Assembly (NCBI RefSeq): GCF_016918785.1
Contig: NZ_JAFFPT010000078.1
Location: 10,048 to 74,047 of the forward strand
Direction: 5' to 3'
From: Leptospira ainazelensis
GTDB lineage: Bacteria; Spirochaetota; Leptospiria; Leptospirales; Leptospiraceae
Length of the DNA: 64,000 nucleotides
The position numbers were made by a program, and so were the translations under genes. The notes beneath the pieces were generated by a model. That model was given only the letters and a program-made list of their open reading frames with translations, ran no database searches and was not told the DNA's origin. Below, in pieces: positions 34,959 to 50,175 of this stretch (position 1 is the first letter of the stretch; every line of letters begins with the position of its first letter).

Positions 34959-35573
34959 TTATCTCTTCGCGTCCCAGTTCCCGGAGCTGTTGTTCCCTCG
35001 ATAGGTTCCGGAGATCGAGCGCCCTTCCAACACTCCGGTATATTTTTGGGAAAAAGGAACATTACTTCCGATCTCCGAACATTTCACACCCGAACAAGAT
35101 CTTACAAATTGAATCTGATTCCCTTTTATAAAAGGCCCTCCGACGAGTTCCCATTTTCCCTTTCCCCAATTGGAGAATTTTAGATTTCCATAGAGGCGAC
35201 CATTCTTACCTCCGAAAAGTTGAAGAACTCCCTTGTGAGGGCCGACCGTGAGCTGATAGGTTCCGACGAAAAGTTTATCATTCGAAGAGAGTTCCGCAGA
35301 GGTCGTTGGAGTTTCTTCGGGAAAAAACTCGATCTTTTCCACAGTTTCCATGGAGATCTCTTGATCCGGGTCTCTCAGCTTTATCGTATTCTGATCCAGA
35401 AATACCAAGGTGCCTTGGGTAAAAGAACCGTTATAAGTCACCTTTGCCGATCGATGTATTCCCGATCCGCAGGTTCTTAAGAAAAAGCCCAACAGAAAAA
35501 ATAAAACGGCGATGGAAATCCAAATCGTAAGATCCCTTCTCCAAAAAGATCGGGAAACTGTTTCAGTGTTCAT
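34959..35573 (-). CDS. Membrane-anchored protein of unknown function
   Basis: A 204-residue protein with one TM at about 15-34 ([22 protein letters not shown]), then a periplasmic domain. The region [27 protein letters not shown] resembles short beta modules that follow expression of a cell-surface SH3-like domain. The C-terminal half ([36 protein letters not shown]...[16 protein letters not shown]) looks like a beta-barrel-type lipocalin-like sheet. Not recognised. Confidence 0.6.
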   Translation of the reverse strand: MNTETVSRSFWRRDLTIWISIAVLFFLLGFFLRTCGSGIHRSAKVTYNGSFTQGTLVFLDQNTIKLRDPDQEISMETVEKIEFFPEETPTTSAELSSNDKLFVGTYQLTVGPHKGVLQLFGGKNGRLYGNLKFSNWGKGKWELVGGPFIKGNQIQFVRSCSGVKCSEIGSNVPFSQKYTGVLEGRSISGTYRGNNSSGNWDAKR

Positions 35574-35613
35574 ACGATATTATCGGAGAATTCGAAAAAG
35601 CATTCACGCCTGA

Positions 35614-35646
35614 AAACAAAAAAAGCAGAAGGTCACCCTTCTGCTT
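35614..35646 (-). terminator. Rho-independent terminator for the YwqK-like gene
   Basis: On the minus strand: AGCAGAAGG, loop GTGA, CCTTCTGCT, then a run of T (TTTTTTTG). It lies about 210 bases downstream of the YwqK-like gene stop, and could also serve from the other side with a weaker T-run. Confidence 0.7.
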
Positions 35647-35854
35647 TCCTGATTCTTAGATCTCGTATGTTTTCGGATTTCTAAAAAATCGAAAACATTT
35701 TTTTCGTCAACACACAACACACAAAGGTCACTTGCGAACCGAATAAAAAAACCGCCGCGATTTTATCCGAAAGCGGACTTCAAACCCGCTTCCGACTTTT
35801 TTCAACGGGCTCGGTTTTTCGGAGCAACAAATGTTGTGTAAAAAGAAATAGATT

Positions 35855-37174
<1,320 letters not shown>

Positions 37175-37250
37175 GATTATTCCTTAAGAGTTTAAAAACT
37201 TCTCCCAAACGTTAAGGAAGCGAATCCAAAAGTCAAGAAATTCCGAAAAA

Positions 37251-38318
<1,068 letters not shown>

Positions 38319-38350
38319 GAGATTCTCCCGGGAGAATAATGCGTTAATAT

Positions 38351-38377
38351 GAAAAGAGCCGGTGAAGACACCGGCTC
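38351..38377 (-). terminator. Rho-independent terminator of gene 38413-38796
   Basis: On the minus strand: GAGCCGGTG, loop TCTT, CACCGGCTC, followed by TTTTC. It starts 36 bases past the stop of the gene at 38413. Confidence 0.75.
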
Positions 38378-38412
38378 AGATTCTTAAAGAAGCGGGTAGC
38401 TGTCAAATGAAA

Positions 38413-38796
38413 TCAAGCAGTTACCATGTCTTTCTGCGAGAACTGTTTGCGTCTCTTTTGAAGTTCCGCAAACCATTCTTCGGCGTGCTTATGATAGGCT
38501 ACAAGACGTTTGACGAAGATCCTTCTTTCAGGCATCAGAACTCGTCTCGCTTCATGAATGATTTCTTCCACGATCTTTGCGTGAAAGGTAAAGTGACTGG
38601 AAAAAAGATTAAAATAATCTCTTTCCGAAGTTTCCCAGGGTCTGGAAGCAATATCAGAAAAATACTGCTCTAACTGTCCGATATCATGGTCAAAGTCTGA
38701 TTCGTATGGAGAATTGACGACTGCTATGGTATCAGTGAGATCTGTGAGTGTTTGAAAGTAACTTTCTAAATCGGGTAGTTCCACAGGTAAAATCAC
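38413..38796 (-). CDS. Small cytoplasmic protein of unknown function
   Basis: A 127-residue, acidic and His-rich, mostly helical protein without signal or TM (LESYFQTLTDLTDTIAVVN, HFTFHAKIVEEIIHEARRVLMPERRIFVKRLVAYHKHAEEWFAELQKRR). Spaced His/Glu residues on helices could bind metal (inference). Followed by its own terminator. Not recognised. Confidence 0.65.
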   Translation of the reverse strand: MILPVELPDLESYFQTLTDLTDTIAVVNSPYESDFDHDIGQLEQYFSDIASRPWETSERDYFNLFSSHFTFHAKIVEEIIHEARRVLMPERRIFVKRLVAYHKHAEEWFAELQKRRKQFSQKDMVTA

Positions 38797-38843
38797 CTTT
38801 CCTATAGGTTCCTTTTACCATCTTTTTTAGAGGCCTTGTCCGC

Positions 38844-39266
38844 TCAAGATTTTTTTAAGTATTCTCTCAAATGTTTTCCTTCTTCTTCCCATCCCTCAGA
38901 GGCCGCTTCGATCCAAACGTCATACTTATCGCCTACCGGATAACCCGAATTCGTCACGATGAGCTTTGAAGAATTCTCGCTCAAAGATTGAAATTCGAGT
39001 TTGAGCTCGATGTCCCCGGCCGGATGATCCTGCCAGAGAAGTATCAATTCTTTTAAAGGAACTATCTTTTTATAAATCCCGTTTGTGGTGAGGTCTCCCT
39101 CCATTCCGAGTTTCCAAGTCCAGGCAAAGTTTGCCCCTTCTTTCGGACGTCCGGTCACCTTATCCGCCAACCAGTGGATTAATTCTTCGTTGATCGTCAC
39201 CGCGTTCCACACTCTCATCAGAGGATAGTCGAACTGAAATTCTTTTACAACACTTCTCGTTTCCAT
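38844..39266 (-). CDS. SRPBCC/AHSA1-type protein
   Basis: A 140-residue START-like protein: VVKEFQFDYPLMRVWNAVTINEELIHWLA at the N-terminus, then ELILLWQDHPAGDIELKLEF and a C-terminal helix WIEAASEGWEEEGKHLREYL. These are the typical features of the AHSA1/SRPBCC fold, which binds hydrophobic ligands. It precedes no gene closely enough to force an operon, although the SDR upstream ends 9 bases away and the two may be co-transcribed. Confidence 0.8.
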   Translation of the reverse strand: METRSVVKEFQFDYPLMRVWNAVTINEELIHWLADKVTGRPKEGANFAWTWKLGMEGDLTTNGIYKKIVPLKELILLWQDHPAGDIELKLEFQSLSENSSKLIVTNSGYPVGDKYDVWIEAASEGWEEEGKHLREYLKKS

Positions 39267-39275
39267 GCTTTCCTA

Positions 39276-40127
<852 letters not shown>

Positions 40128-40317
40128 TGGGAAAAGCGAAGATTGTGTTACGGCTAACCTAAAAAAGCGGGGTCTTGTTCGTCGTTTCCGCCGGAGATAC
40201 GGTAAGAAATTTTCTCTAAAATGGACGCTCGCAAAAACAAAGAAGAAGCCTAAGAGGTATTGATAAACGACTTCACCCGTAAAGAAGTTTAGAGAAGTCG
40301 ATTTATCTTTTAAGGAT

Positions 40318-40770
40318 CTATTCCGCGTGGGACTGAAAATTTACGACCTTCCATTCTCCGTTTCGATTGAATCTCAGTGAAATTCTAAACGGAATTCCGC
40401 AAGGATCGTATTCGACGTTAAACGGATCGACCTCGACGCCGTTTTGATTCCAGTATCTCCGGATCCTGTTTCCATAAGACTGTTTTGGATAATGACCCGT
40501 AACCGAAAGATCGCAGGCCGTTAAATCGCCGTTTCCCAATTCTTTGCCGACCTTCTTTTGAAATCGTTCGAAGGAAGTTCCTACGATTGCATTCTCGTTC
40601 GTAAGAGTGAAGGCTTCTTCGAGTTTTTTTACGATCAACAATTCCAAAAATCGATCGGAAACGAGAATCGCGTCTTTTGGCTCGTATTCCACGTTCTTCA
40701 AAAAATAAAAGGAACCACAAAAAAGAAGGGCGCTCAGAAAAACGATCCTGATCAAAATTCTAATTTTCAT
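40318..40770 (-). CDS. Exported or membrane-anchored protein of unknown function
   Basis: The start at 40770 is preferred to 40779 because it opens directly on the hydrophobic N-terminus ([25 protein letters not shown]). Length is 150 aa. The periplasmic part has a helical [28 protein letters not shown] segment and two cysteines ([15 protein letters not shown]) that could form a disulfide; it ends [17 protein letters not shown]. The build is reminiscent of NTF2/DUF4878-like domains, but unconfirmed. Confidence 0.6.
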   Translation of the reverse strand: MKIRILIRIVFLSALLFCGSFYFLKNVEYEPKDAILVSDRFLELLIVKKLEEAFTLTNENAIVGTSFERFQKKVGKELGNGDLTACDLSVTGHYPKQSYGNRIRRYWNQNGVEVDPFNVEYDPCGIPFRISLRFNRNGEWKVVNFQSHAE

Positions 40771-40972
40771 AAGGGTCAATCCAAATTCTTCTCATAACCA
40801 AGATCCAAGAAGCCGGTTTCCTTGTTCGAAATCATTTTAATTTCATTCAAAAAAACGCATAACACGGCAATACGATCGTTTCCGAAAAGGGCGCATTCCA
40901 AAGACATATACCGATCTTTTCAATGCGCGGTTTCAACCTGATGACAGATAACGTTTTTCGGAGAATCTTGTT

Positions 40973-42244
<1,272 letters not shown>

Positions 42245-42269
42245 AGAGAGATTTTTTCCTCCCGGATAT

Positions 42270-42796
42270 TTAGGCTTTCAAATCCAGCTTTTTAGAGAGG
42301 AGGAATTCCAGAAAGTCTTCTGCGGTTTCCGAGACGATATTTTGCACTTCGTCAAAGTCTTTTAGAGTTCCATAAAATGGATCCGGAACCTCGGAATCTT
42401 TTTTGGAATCCTTTTGGAAGAATCGAAAGAGTTGCACTTTTTTTCTTTCTTCATCGGTCGAAGCCAGATAGAGGATGTCTTTCTGGTTCGATTTATCCAT
42501 CGCAAGAATATGATCGAATTCTTTGAAATCCTCCTTTCGAAACTGACGCGCCCTGTGTGTGAGTTCGATTCCTCGTTTACGCGCGGCTTGTCTCGCTCTC
42601 GGATCCGGAAGTTCTCCGAGATGAAACCGAGACGTTCCGCAGGAATCCACGACAAAGGCGGATTCTAAATTTCTTTTTTGGATCAAATCTAAGAATGCGC
42701 CTTCCGCCGCGGGAGAACGGCAGATATTTCCGAGACAGACAAACAAAACACGAATCGGGCTTCCGCCTTGTGAGGCTGACTTTTCAAAAGGTAAAT

Positions 42797-42821
<25 letters not shown>
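42270..42821 (-). CDS. Low-molecular-weight protein-tyrosine phosphatase
   Basis: The start at the ATG at 42821 (183 aa) avoids 18 unsupported residues; even so there is a 22-residue lead before the fold. P-loop VCLGNICRSP (Cys-x5-Arg) and late DPFYG give the nucleophile and general acid of the LMW-PTP family. Substrate could be a phosphotyrosine protein or an arginine-like phosphate. Start overlaps the end of the SDR gene upstream (42797), so translation is coupled. Confidence 0.88.
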
Positions 42822-43543
<722 letters not shown>

Positions 43544-43694
43544 AGAATCAACTTCCTATTATCTTATAACTTGCTTCAAACATTAATTTCCGAAAAGGTT
43601 CAGTTTATTTGGTTTACCTTTAAAACCTCAAAGCAATAAATTTGTAAAAGGGCCCCTTTGGGAGCCGGTGCGAAAAAGAAAGGCGGTGAGGTGA

Positions 43695-44711
43695 ATGGAC
43701 CTGAACCAGCAAAATGAAATTACCAGACTCAAAAGCCTGGTAGAACTCTACGAAAGAATTTCCAGACTCAGTGAAAGCGAACTTTTAGAAGCTGAAAAAA
43801 CTCTCCAAGCTCACGAAAATACGGCGGGAATGGCGAGGCTCGAGTTAATCAAAATGAACGAACAACTCAAAGCCATCCGCAACATCGGCCCCGATCTCAA
43901 AACAAAAGTAATCTCCCTTTTACACGATCACGAATCCGGATTGCCGGAATTTAAAACCCGAATCGCCGAACTCGCCTTAAACAATCCTTACTTCTATTCC
44001 GATTTTTTTAGAATCATCTCCCACTTGGAAATCCAAGAACCGGAAGCGCGAGAACTCTGGGAAGAAATATATAAACACGGCGAAAGTATGAGTTCTTCTC
44101 TGGGAAGAAACGTCAACTTCGTAGTTTCGATGCTCGACTATATCTTCAGCAAAAATAGAATCATAGAAAATCCGAAAATCGTCGAGTTGTATTCCTTCGA
44201 GGAGATCATTCTCAACACCGTCATCGACGAAACGAGCGGGATCTACAACCGCAGATACTTCAACATCATTCTCAACAAAGAAATAAACCGAAGCTCGCGT
44301 TATCAGAGGGATTTTTGTCTTTTGATCCTGGATGTGGATAACTTTAAGATCATCAACGATACATATGGACACGGATTCGGAGACGACATTCTAAGATTGA
44401 TCGCCGGCACTATGCTTTTCTCTTTTCGTCAAGAGGATATCTGTTGTAGAATCGGCGGAGAGGAATTCGCGGTGATCTTACCGGAAACTCCGAAAGAAAA
44501 CGCGCTCGTCGCGGCCAATCGTTTTCGAAACTATCTCTTAGAAGCTTCGATGAGTCAGTATGGACTGGCCGTCACGGTCTCCGGAGGGATTTGCAGATTT
44601 GGAGAAGACGGAAAAGACACGAACGAACTTTTTAAGAATGCGGACTCCGCCTTATACAAAGCAAAAAAATCGGGAAAGGATAGAATTTTGATCCATTCTT
44701 CCGAAACTTAA
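43695..44711 (+). CDS. GGDEF-domain diguanylate cyclase
   Basis: A 338-residue protein. N-terminal coiled coil (about 5-65), a helical sensory or linker region, then a GGDEF domain from about 170: ILDVDNFKIINDTYGH (metal and substrate), GGEEF at 254-258, and inhibitory I-site RQED at 245-248, exactly five residues ahead. It should make c-di-GMP and be product-inhibited. Cytoplasmic, since no TM is seen. Divergent from the SDR gene; ends 1 base before the convergent cNMP-binding gene. Confidence 0.9.
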   Translation: MDLNQQNEITRLKSLVELYERISRLSESELLEAEKTLQAHENTAGMARLELIKMNEQLKAIRNIGPDLKTKVISLLHDHESGLPEFKTRIAELALNNPYFYSDFFRIISHLEIQEPEARELWEEIYKHGESMSSSLGRNVNFVVSMLDYIFSKNRIIENPKIVELYSFEEIILNTVIDETSGIYNRRYFNIILNKEINRSSRYQRDFCLLILDVDNFKIINDTYGHGFGDDILRLIAGTMLFSFRQEDICCRIGGEEFAVILPETPKENALVAANRFRNYLLEASMSQYGLAVTVSGGICRFGEDGKDTNELFKNADSALYKAKKSGKDRILIHSSET

Positions 44712-44712
44712 A

Positions 44713-45111
44713 TCATCCCTCGGAAGTCCCGAATTCCAATTCTCCCGATGCGTATTCGTCCAACTTAGAAATCAAAATCGCGTTCGTGTTTGCGAGGCGA
44801 TCCGCAAGAATTCGAACCATCTTTGCGGAGAAGTCCGGATTGTTCACTAAGAACTTTTCCAGTTGTTGTTTACTTTCGATCACGGCGAGTTCACAATCCA
44901 AAATCGTCTTCGCGGTGGCCGTTCTCGGCGAGGAACGAAAGAGAGCCATCTCGCCGAAAAAGTCTCCTTTTTTCATGATCGCGAGACGTTGTACTACATT
45001 CTTACGAGTAAAAAAGATTTCAACGGATCCGCTAAGAATCACATACATCGCGTTATTCAGTTCGCCTTCGCGAAAGATAATTCCGCCGGCAGGGATCTGC
45101 ACCTTATTCAT
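44713..45111 (-). CDS. Cyclic-nucleotide-binding domain protein
   Basis: A 132-residue stand-alone CNB domain: IPAGGIIFREGELNNAMYVILSGSVEIF, FGEMALFRSSPRTATAKTI is the phosphate-binding cassette with its Arg kept, so a cyclic nucleotide could bind. No DNA-binding domain follows. Such proteins act by binding partners. Convergent with the GGDEF gene. Confidence 0.88.
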   Translation of the reverse strand: MNKVQIPAGGIIFREGELNNAMYVILSGSVEIFFTRKNVVQRLAIMKKGDFFGEMALFRSSPRTATAKTILDCELAVIESKQQLEKFLVNNPDFSAKMVRILADRLANTNAILISKLDEYASGELEFGTSEG

Positions 45112-45166
45112 TTTTTAAACCGACCTAATAAATTAGATTCTTTACCAAAAAATCGCATATTGACAG

Positions 45167-46384
45167 ATGAATATTAATTCTACCCCGGAAAAGTACACTC
45201 TTTTTATGAATTCACATCTTCAGCTTTTCATGGATCTATTCGGTCTGTTTCTTCTATTTGCCTTTTTCTTTTTCGCAAATCGATCTTCCCAAATTCTAAT
45301 CTCGTCTCCGCAAAAAGACGACTCAAGCGGCGGAAGAAGCGAATCGATAGATTTTATCCGCGGACTCGCGATCACCGGAATCGTTTTTATCCACGTCAAT
45401 TCCTACTTTCAATACTTCGGACCGGAGCAAAGCTCATCGGTTGCGACTCTCGCCCTTTCCAATCTTGCTCGATTTAGCGTCCCGGCCTTTATTCTTTCTT
45501 CCGGAATTTTTCTGAAATATACAAACTTTAGAGACTACTGGAAATCAAAGATCCTTTCACTGATTCTTCCTTATTTCTTTGCGAGCCTACTCGCGGCTTG
45601 GGTTAAATTAGGGACGGCGCCGGATTTGGGATCTTTCTTCTACGGGTTATTACTCGGAACCTGGTGCGCTCCTTATTACTTTGTTCCGCTTCTTTTTTCG
45701 TTTTATCTGATCTTTCCCTTGTTTTCAAAAATCCAAACAAAACTTAACACTAAAAAGGCGATTTTTTCGATCCTCCTCTTAAGCCTGATCGTCAACTTAA
45801 CTTCCAATCATGTTTTTCCGCTTTTTCCGGAGGGAATAATACGAACGATCGAGCCGATTTTATTCACCGGATTTGTATTCTTTTTCACCTTCGGAATGTT
45901 AGCCGGAAAATGGTTTAAACAACCTAAGAATTTTTTGACTCTTTCGGAAGAAAAGTCCTCCCCCCTCCCCTACTCTCTAAAAACGATCCTTTGGATCGGA
46001 ATTTTAATCTATCTTTCAACGCTGTTTTTGGCGGGAATTTTTTGGAAGTTCGATTCCTCCAATCACCTGATCTTCTATCCGCTCGGGATGTTTCTCGCGA
46101 TTTTTTTCTGGGCTGAAAAAACGCAGGGCCAAAGGAGACATAAAACTTTGATCGGCGCTTTTGCTTTTTTAGGAAAGAACAGCATGGGAATTTTTCTTTT
46201 ACATCCGATTCTCATCCACCTTATGCACGCTTGGAGTCCTTTCGAATGGGGGGCTGCGTTTTCTTGGATTTGGATTCCGATAACGGCTCTGGTCAACGTT
46301 CTTCTGCCGCTTTTGATCTGGCTGGTCGTAACTAAAATTTCGGAATTTCCGGCAAAAATCCTTTCGCCGGCGACTAAAAGTTAA
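45167..46384 (+). CDS. Acyltransferase 3 family membrane protein
   Basis: A 405-residue protein with about ten TM segments. RSESIDFIRGLAITGIVFIHVNSYF contains the D-x-x-R-x-x-A and conserved His of acyltransferase 3 enzymes; FSVPAFILSSGIFL and later GKNSMGIFLLHP are also typical. These add acyl or acetyl groups to sugars of LPS, capsule or peptidoglycan. Substrate unknown. Divergent from the CNB gene. Confidence 0.85.
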   Translation: MNINSTPEKYTLFMNSHLQLFMDLFGLFLLFAFFFFANRSSQILISSPQKDDSSGGRSESIDFIRGLAITGIVFIHVNSYFQYFGPEQSSSVATLALSNLARFSVPAFILSSGIFLKYTNFRDYWKSKILSLILPYFFASLLAAWVKLGTAPDLGSFFYGLLLGTWCAPYYFVPLLFSFYLIFPLFSKIQTKLNTKKAIFSILLLSLIVNLTSNHVFPLFPEGIIRTIEPILFTGFVFFFTFGMLAGKWFKQPKNFLTLSEEKSSPLPYSLKTILWIGILIYLSTLFLAGIFWKFDSSNHLIFYPLGMFLAIFFWAEKTQGQRRHKTLIGAFAFLGKNSMGIFLLHPILIHLMHAWSPFEWGAAFSWIWIPITALVNVLLPLLIWLVVTKISEFPAKILSPATKS

Positions 46385-46394
46385 AAATAAAGAA

Positions 46395-46997
46395 TCACAT
46401 CCCGTTTGAAAATTCTTTCTTAAAAGTAAGACCGGACGCACGGACGGTCTTCAGCGCCTCTCCATAACTTACCAAAATTTTGAGTGCAAAGTCGATCCTT
46501 TCACGGATATAAGAATCTTCCTTACTTACGGCTTCCGATCCGTTTAGGACGTTTTCAGCGTCTCTTACGATGATATGTTCCGGTATATAGCAGACTTTTG
46601 TATTTTTATAACTGCTCATTCTAAGTTCAGCGACCGGATAACTTCCGCCGCGGCTCGCGGAGACGGCCCCGATGAGCGCGGGTTTGTGACCGAGAATTTT
46701 GTGATTACAGTAGAGAAGAAAATTCTTTAGACCCGGAGACGCCATTCCGGAGTATTCGGGAGTCACAAAAACAAAAGCGTCGGCTTGATCCAGTTCGGAC
46801 TCGATCGGTTTCCAAATCTTATCCCATTCTTCGCCTCCGTCCCAGAAAGAATCGTCCCATACGGGCAACCTATGATTCCCGAGATCCAGAGTCCAAACCT
46901 GGTGCCCGAAGGAAATGAGCCGGGTTTTCATCCATTCTGCAACCTTTGCAGACTGGGAAATTTTTCGATGTGAAGCCGAAATGATGGCAAGTTTCAT
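46395..46997 (-). CDS. NADPH-dependent FMN reductase family flavoprotein
   Basis: The start is the ATG at 46997 (GGAG, 6 nt upstream; 200 aa). Flavodoxin-like: LAIISASHRKISQSAKVAEWM (FMN phosphate loop), FVFVTPEYSGMASPGLKNFLLY, ALIGAVSASRGG. Family members reduce FMN, quinones, azo compounds or chromate with NADPH. Convergent with the acyltransferase gene. Confidence 0.85.
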   Translation of the reverse strand: MKLAIISASHRKISQSAKVAEWMKTRLISFGHQVWTLDLGNHRLPVWDDSFWDGGEEWDKIWKPIESELDQADAFVFVTPEYSGMASPGLKNFLLYCNHKILGHKPALIGAVSASRGGSYPVAELRMSSYKNTKVCYIPEHIIVRDAENVLNGSEAVSKEDSYIRERIDFALKILVSYGEALKTVRASGLTFKKEFSNGM

Positions 46998-47221
46998 GTT
47001 TTCTCCGATTTGAAAACGTTTAGCTCTGATTCTTTTTTCACGATTCGTTTTAGATCCTAACCTTGTGCTCGGAATTTCCAAAACAAGAAGTTACTTTATT
47101 ATAACCTTAGAAGGAATCGACGCCCCTTCTTCAAGCCATTTTTCAAAGATATCCTGGGAACAAAGATGAAAAGAAAAAAACGGCCTTAAACGGAGCTAAA
47201 GCCGATGATTCCTGAAAAACC

Positions 47222-47929
47222 TCAGTCCTTCAGGCCGTATTTCTTCTTTAGCGAGGAAAGTTCTTTTATGAATTTTTCCCTTTGCTGCGAGGTGAGTTTT
47301 CCGAGTTGTAAAACTATCTTTGAGGGGGCCGACTTTCGGGGTGAAATCATTTCACCCCCCCGTCCTTCCTTTTGTTTTAGGAGGTCTTCCAGATTTTTTA
47401 CGGACGCGTCTTTTCCGGATTTAATTAGATCGGCGACGGACTTCTGATCCAGACGCGCGATCGAGCTGAGCTGTTTTACGTATCTTTCGGTAAATCCCAA
47501 AACCTTTGAGACCTCTTCCGCGGTTTTTCTTTTTTCCTTTCTGAGATATTGAATCGCGCGTCCGACTTCCCAAGGATTGAGGCTCTTTCGTTTTTCATTT
47601 TCCGCGAGGGCCATTTCGAAACACTTATCTTCGGAAGCCGACGTTTCGATCGCCGGGATCGCCGTCCACTTTAGGGTTTTTGCGGCTTGGTATCTTCTTT
47701 CACCTGCGACTATCTGATATTTTTTACCTGATTTTCTAACTACTATCGGCTCGATCAACCCGAGACGTTTCATCGATTCGACGAGGTCGGATACTTCTTC
47801 CTTTCCAAAAACCCTCGGCTGCACCGGATTTGGAATAATATCCGAAAGTTGAATTTCGGTTTTTGAAGATTCTTTTTCACCAAACGCGGTGAGGAGATCC
47901 ATTCCTGCAAAGTCAGAACGTTTAGCCAT
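47222..47929 (-). CDS. parB: Chromosome partition protein ParB
   Basis: A 235-residue ParB/Spo0J protein: N-terminal CTPase region with IVAGERRYQAAKTL (GERR box), IPAIETSASEDKCFEMALAENEKRKSLNPWEVGRAIQYL, then the helix-turn-helix (KTAEEVSKVLGFTERYVKQLSSIARL) and a charged C-terminal dimerisation part (KFIKELSSLKKKYGL). It binds centromere-like parS DNA and spreads. A 21-bp palindrome lies within its own coding sequence (47338-47358). Start overlaps the end of parA. Confidence 0.95.
   Translation of the reverse strand: MAKRSDFAGMDLLTAFGEKESSKTEIQLSDIIPNPVQPRVFGKEEVSDLVESMKRLGLIEPIVVRKSGKKYQIVAGERRYQAAKTLKWTAIPAIETSASEDKCFEMALAENEKRKSLNPWEVGRAIQYLRKEKRKTAEEVSKVLGFTERYVKQLSSIARLDQKSVADLIKSGKDASVKNLEDLLKQKEGRGGEMISPRKSAPSKIVLQLGKLTSQQREKFIKELSSLKKKYGLKD
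47338..47358. promoter_or_regulatory. Candidate parS site 1 (inside parB)
   Basis: Arms GGGGTGAAA (47338-47346) and TTTCACCCC (47350-47358), spacer TCA; perfect palindrome. It matches the site at 48995-49015 at every arm base and differs only in the spacer. The arms share GTGAAA/TTTCAC with the canonical parS half-site, in reverse order. Function is inference. Confidence 0.6.
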
Positions 47930-48839
47930 TTGAAATCCTCTTTATCAATTCATCCGCGAGGGAGAAAAACATCTGCATCGCTTTGCCGTCGTATTCTCCC
48001 AAGAGCTTTTTTTTTGCCTGCGCCTGGGGAATCGACTCCCTTCTATAAATTACGGTTTCAAAAACTCCGAAGTATTTTCGGATCGCATCGGCGAGACCCG
48101 CAAGGGCCCTCGCGTCTTCATACTGATTGAGAACTGCGCCCAAAAGATTGAGAGAAGGATTGGCCTTCCTTTTTATTTTTAAGATCGTAGAATGAAGGTC
48201 TTTTAAACCTTGGACGCTAAATGCTCTCGTCTGAATCGGAATCAAAACGTGATCCGCCGCGATCAAAGCGTTTTCAAGAATCAAACCTAGGGACGGAGGA
48301 CAATCTATGATGATATATTTATAGCTGGAGCGAACCGGCTTGAGTGCGTCCTTCAAAAGTTCAAAATCGTCCCTTTCATAGGGAGTAGTAAAATTGGCGA
48401 GATGGATCGAAGACGGAAGCAGGTCCAAACCGTCCGCGAGTTTTACGATCAAGTCTTGAACCGGAACCGGTTCTTCGCCTCGGTAGCCGAGGGCGTGAAA
48501 AACCGATTTTTCTACGGACCCAAAAAACAACTGAGTTATATTTGCCTGAGCGTCCCAATCCACGAGTAAAACCGGAGCCGTTTTGGAAAGAGCCTCCGCG
48601 AGACAAACCGAAACCGTAGTTTTTCCTTCTCCGCCTTTTTGGTTTGAAACGGCGATGATTACGGATTCATAAACCGCCTGATCGGACTTTTGAAAATACT
48701 TTTCGATCACTTCACGGTCGTATTTTCCTTTTCCGGAAGAAGGAATTTTCCATTCTTTGACCTTGGACAAAAACTCTTCCTCCGAAGGGACTTCATACTC
48801 GTCTAAGACCTGGCGTGTTGTAAGAATTTTGGAACTCAT
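47922..48839 (-). CDS. parA: Chromosome partition ATPase ParA
   Basis: A 305-residue protein. Residues 1-55 form a small lead domain (TTRQVLDEYEVPSEEEFLSKV...) of possible DNA-binding type. The ParA core starts at about 60: deviant Walker A NQKGGEGKTTVS (Glu where most ParA have Val or Ile), VLLVDWDAQANITQ, and YIIIDCPPSLG. ParA dimers on the nucleoid drive ParB-parS movement. Overlaps parB by 8 bases. With chromosome II haem genes next door, this is most likely the CII partition operon. Confidence 0.95.
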   Translation of the reverse strand: MSSKILTTRQVLDEYEVPSEEEFLSKVKEWKIPSSGKGKYDREVIEKYFQKSDQAVYESVIIAVSNQKGGEGKTTVSVCLAEALSKTAPVLLVDWDAQANITQLFFGSVEKSVFHALGYRGEEPVPVQDLIVKLADGLDLLPSSIHLANFTTPYERDDFELLKDALKPVRSSYKYIIIDCPPSLGLILENALIAADHVLIPIQTRAFSVQGLKDLHSTILKIKRKANPSLNLLGAVLNQYEDARALAGLADAIRKYFGVFETVIYRRESIPQAQAKKKLLGEYDGKAMQMFFSLADELIKRISNG

Positions 48840-48994
48840 ACTTTTTGGGAGCTTGTGATATCAGAATCGCGTAAACTATCGCACTTTGTCAAATCAATAC
48901 TATGTCCCATTGATTTACAACCGCTAAAAAACGGAATTGCATGAGTAGGGTAGGGCGGTTATTCTGCCTTGATTCCCGGATGAAGGGCTTCAAA

Positions 48995-49015
48995 GGGGTG
49001 AAACGATTTCACCCC
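48995..49015. promoter_or_regulatory. Candidate parS site 2 (upstream of parA)
   Basis: Arms GGGGTGAAA (48995-49003) and TTTCACCCC (49007-49015), spacer CGA; perfect. It is about 155 bases upstream of the parA start, in the gap to the divergent gene at 49050. Identical arms to the parB-internal site. Confidence 0.65.
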
Positions 49016-49049
49016 GGCCGACCAACCGAGTTTCAATAAAAATAGAATT

Positions 49050-50159
<1,110 letters not shown>

Positions 50160-50175
50160 ACCGCAGGCAACCCAA

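Noticed and set aside
46998..47221. Gene remnant (minus-strand reading ending ...KWLEEGASIPSKVIIK)
   Set aside because: About 37 codons, no start codon after the upstream stop and no recognisable family; chance ORF is as likely.
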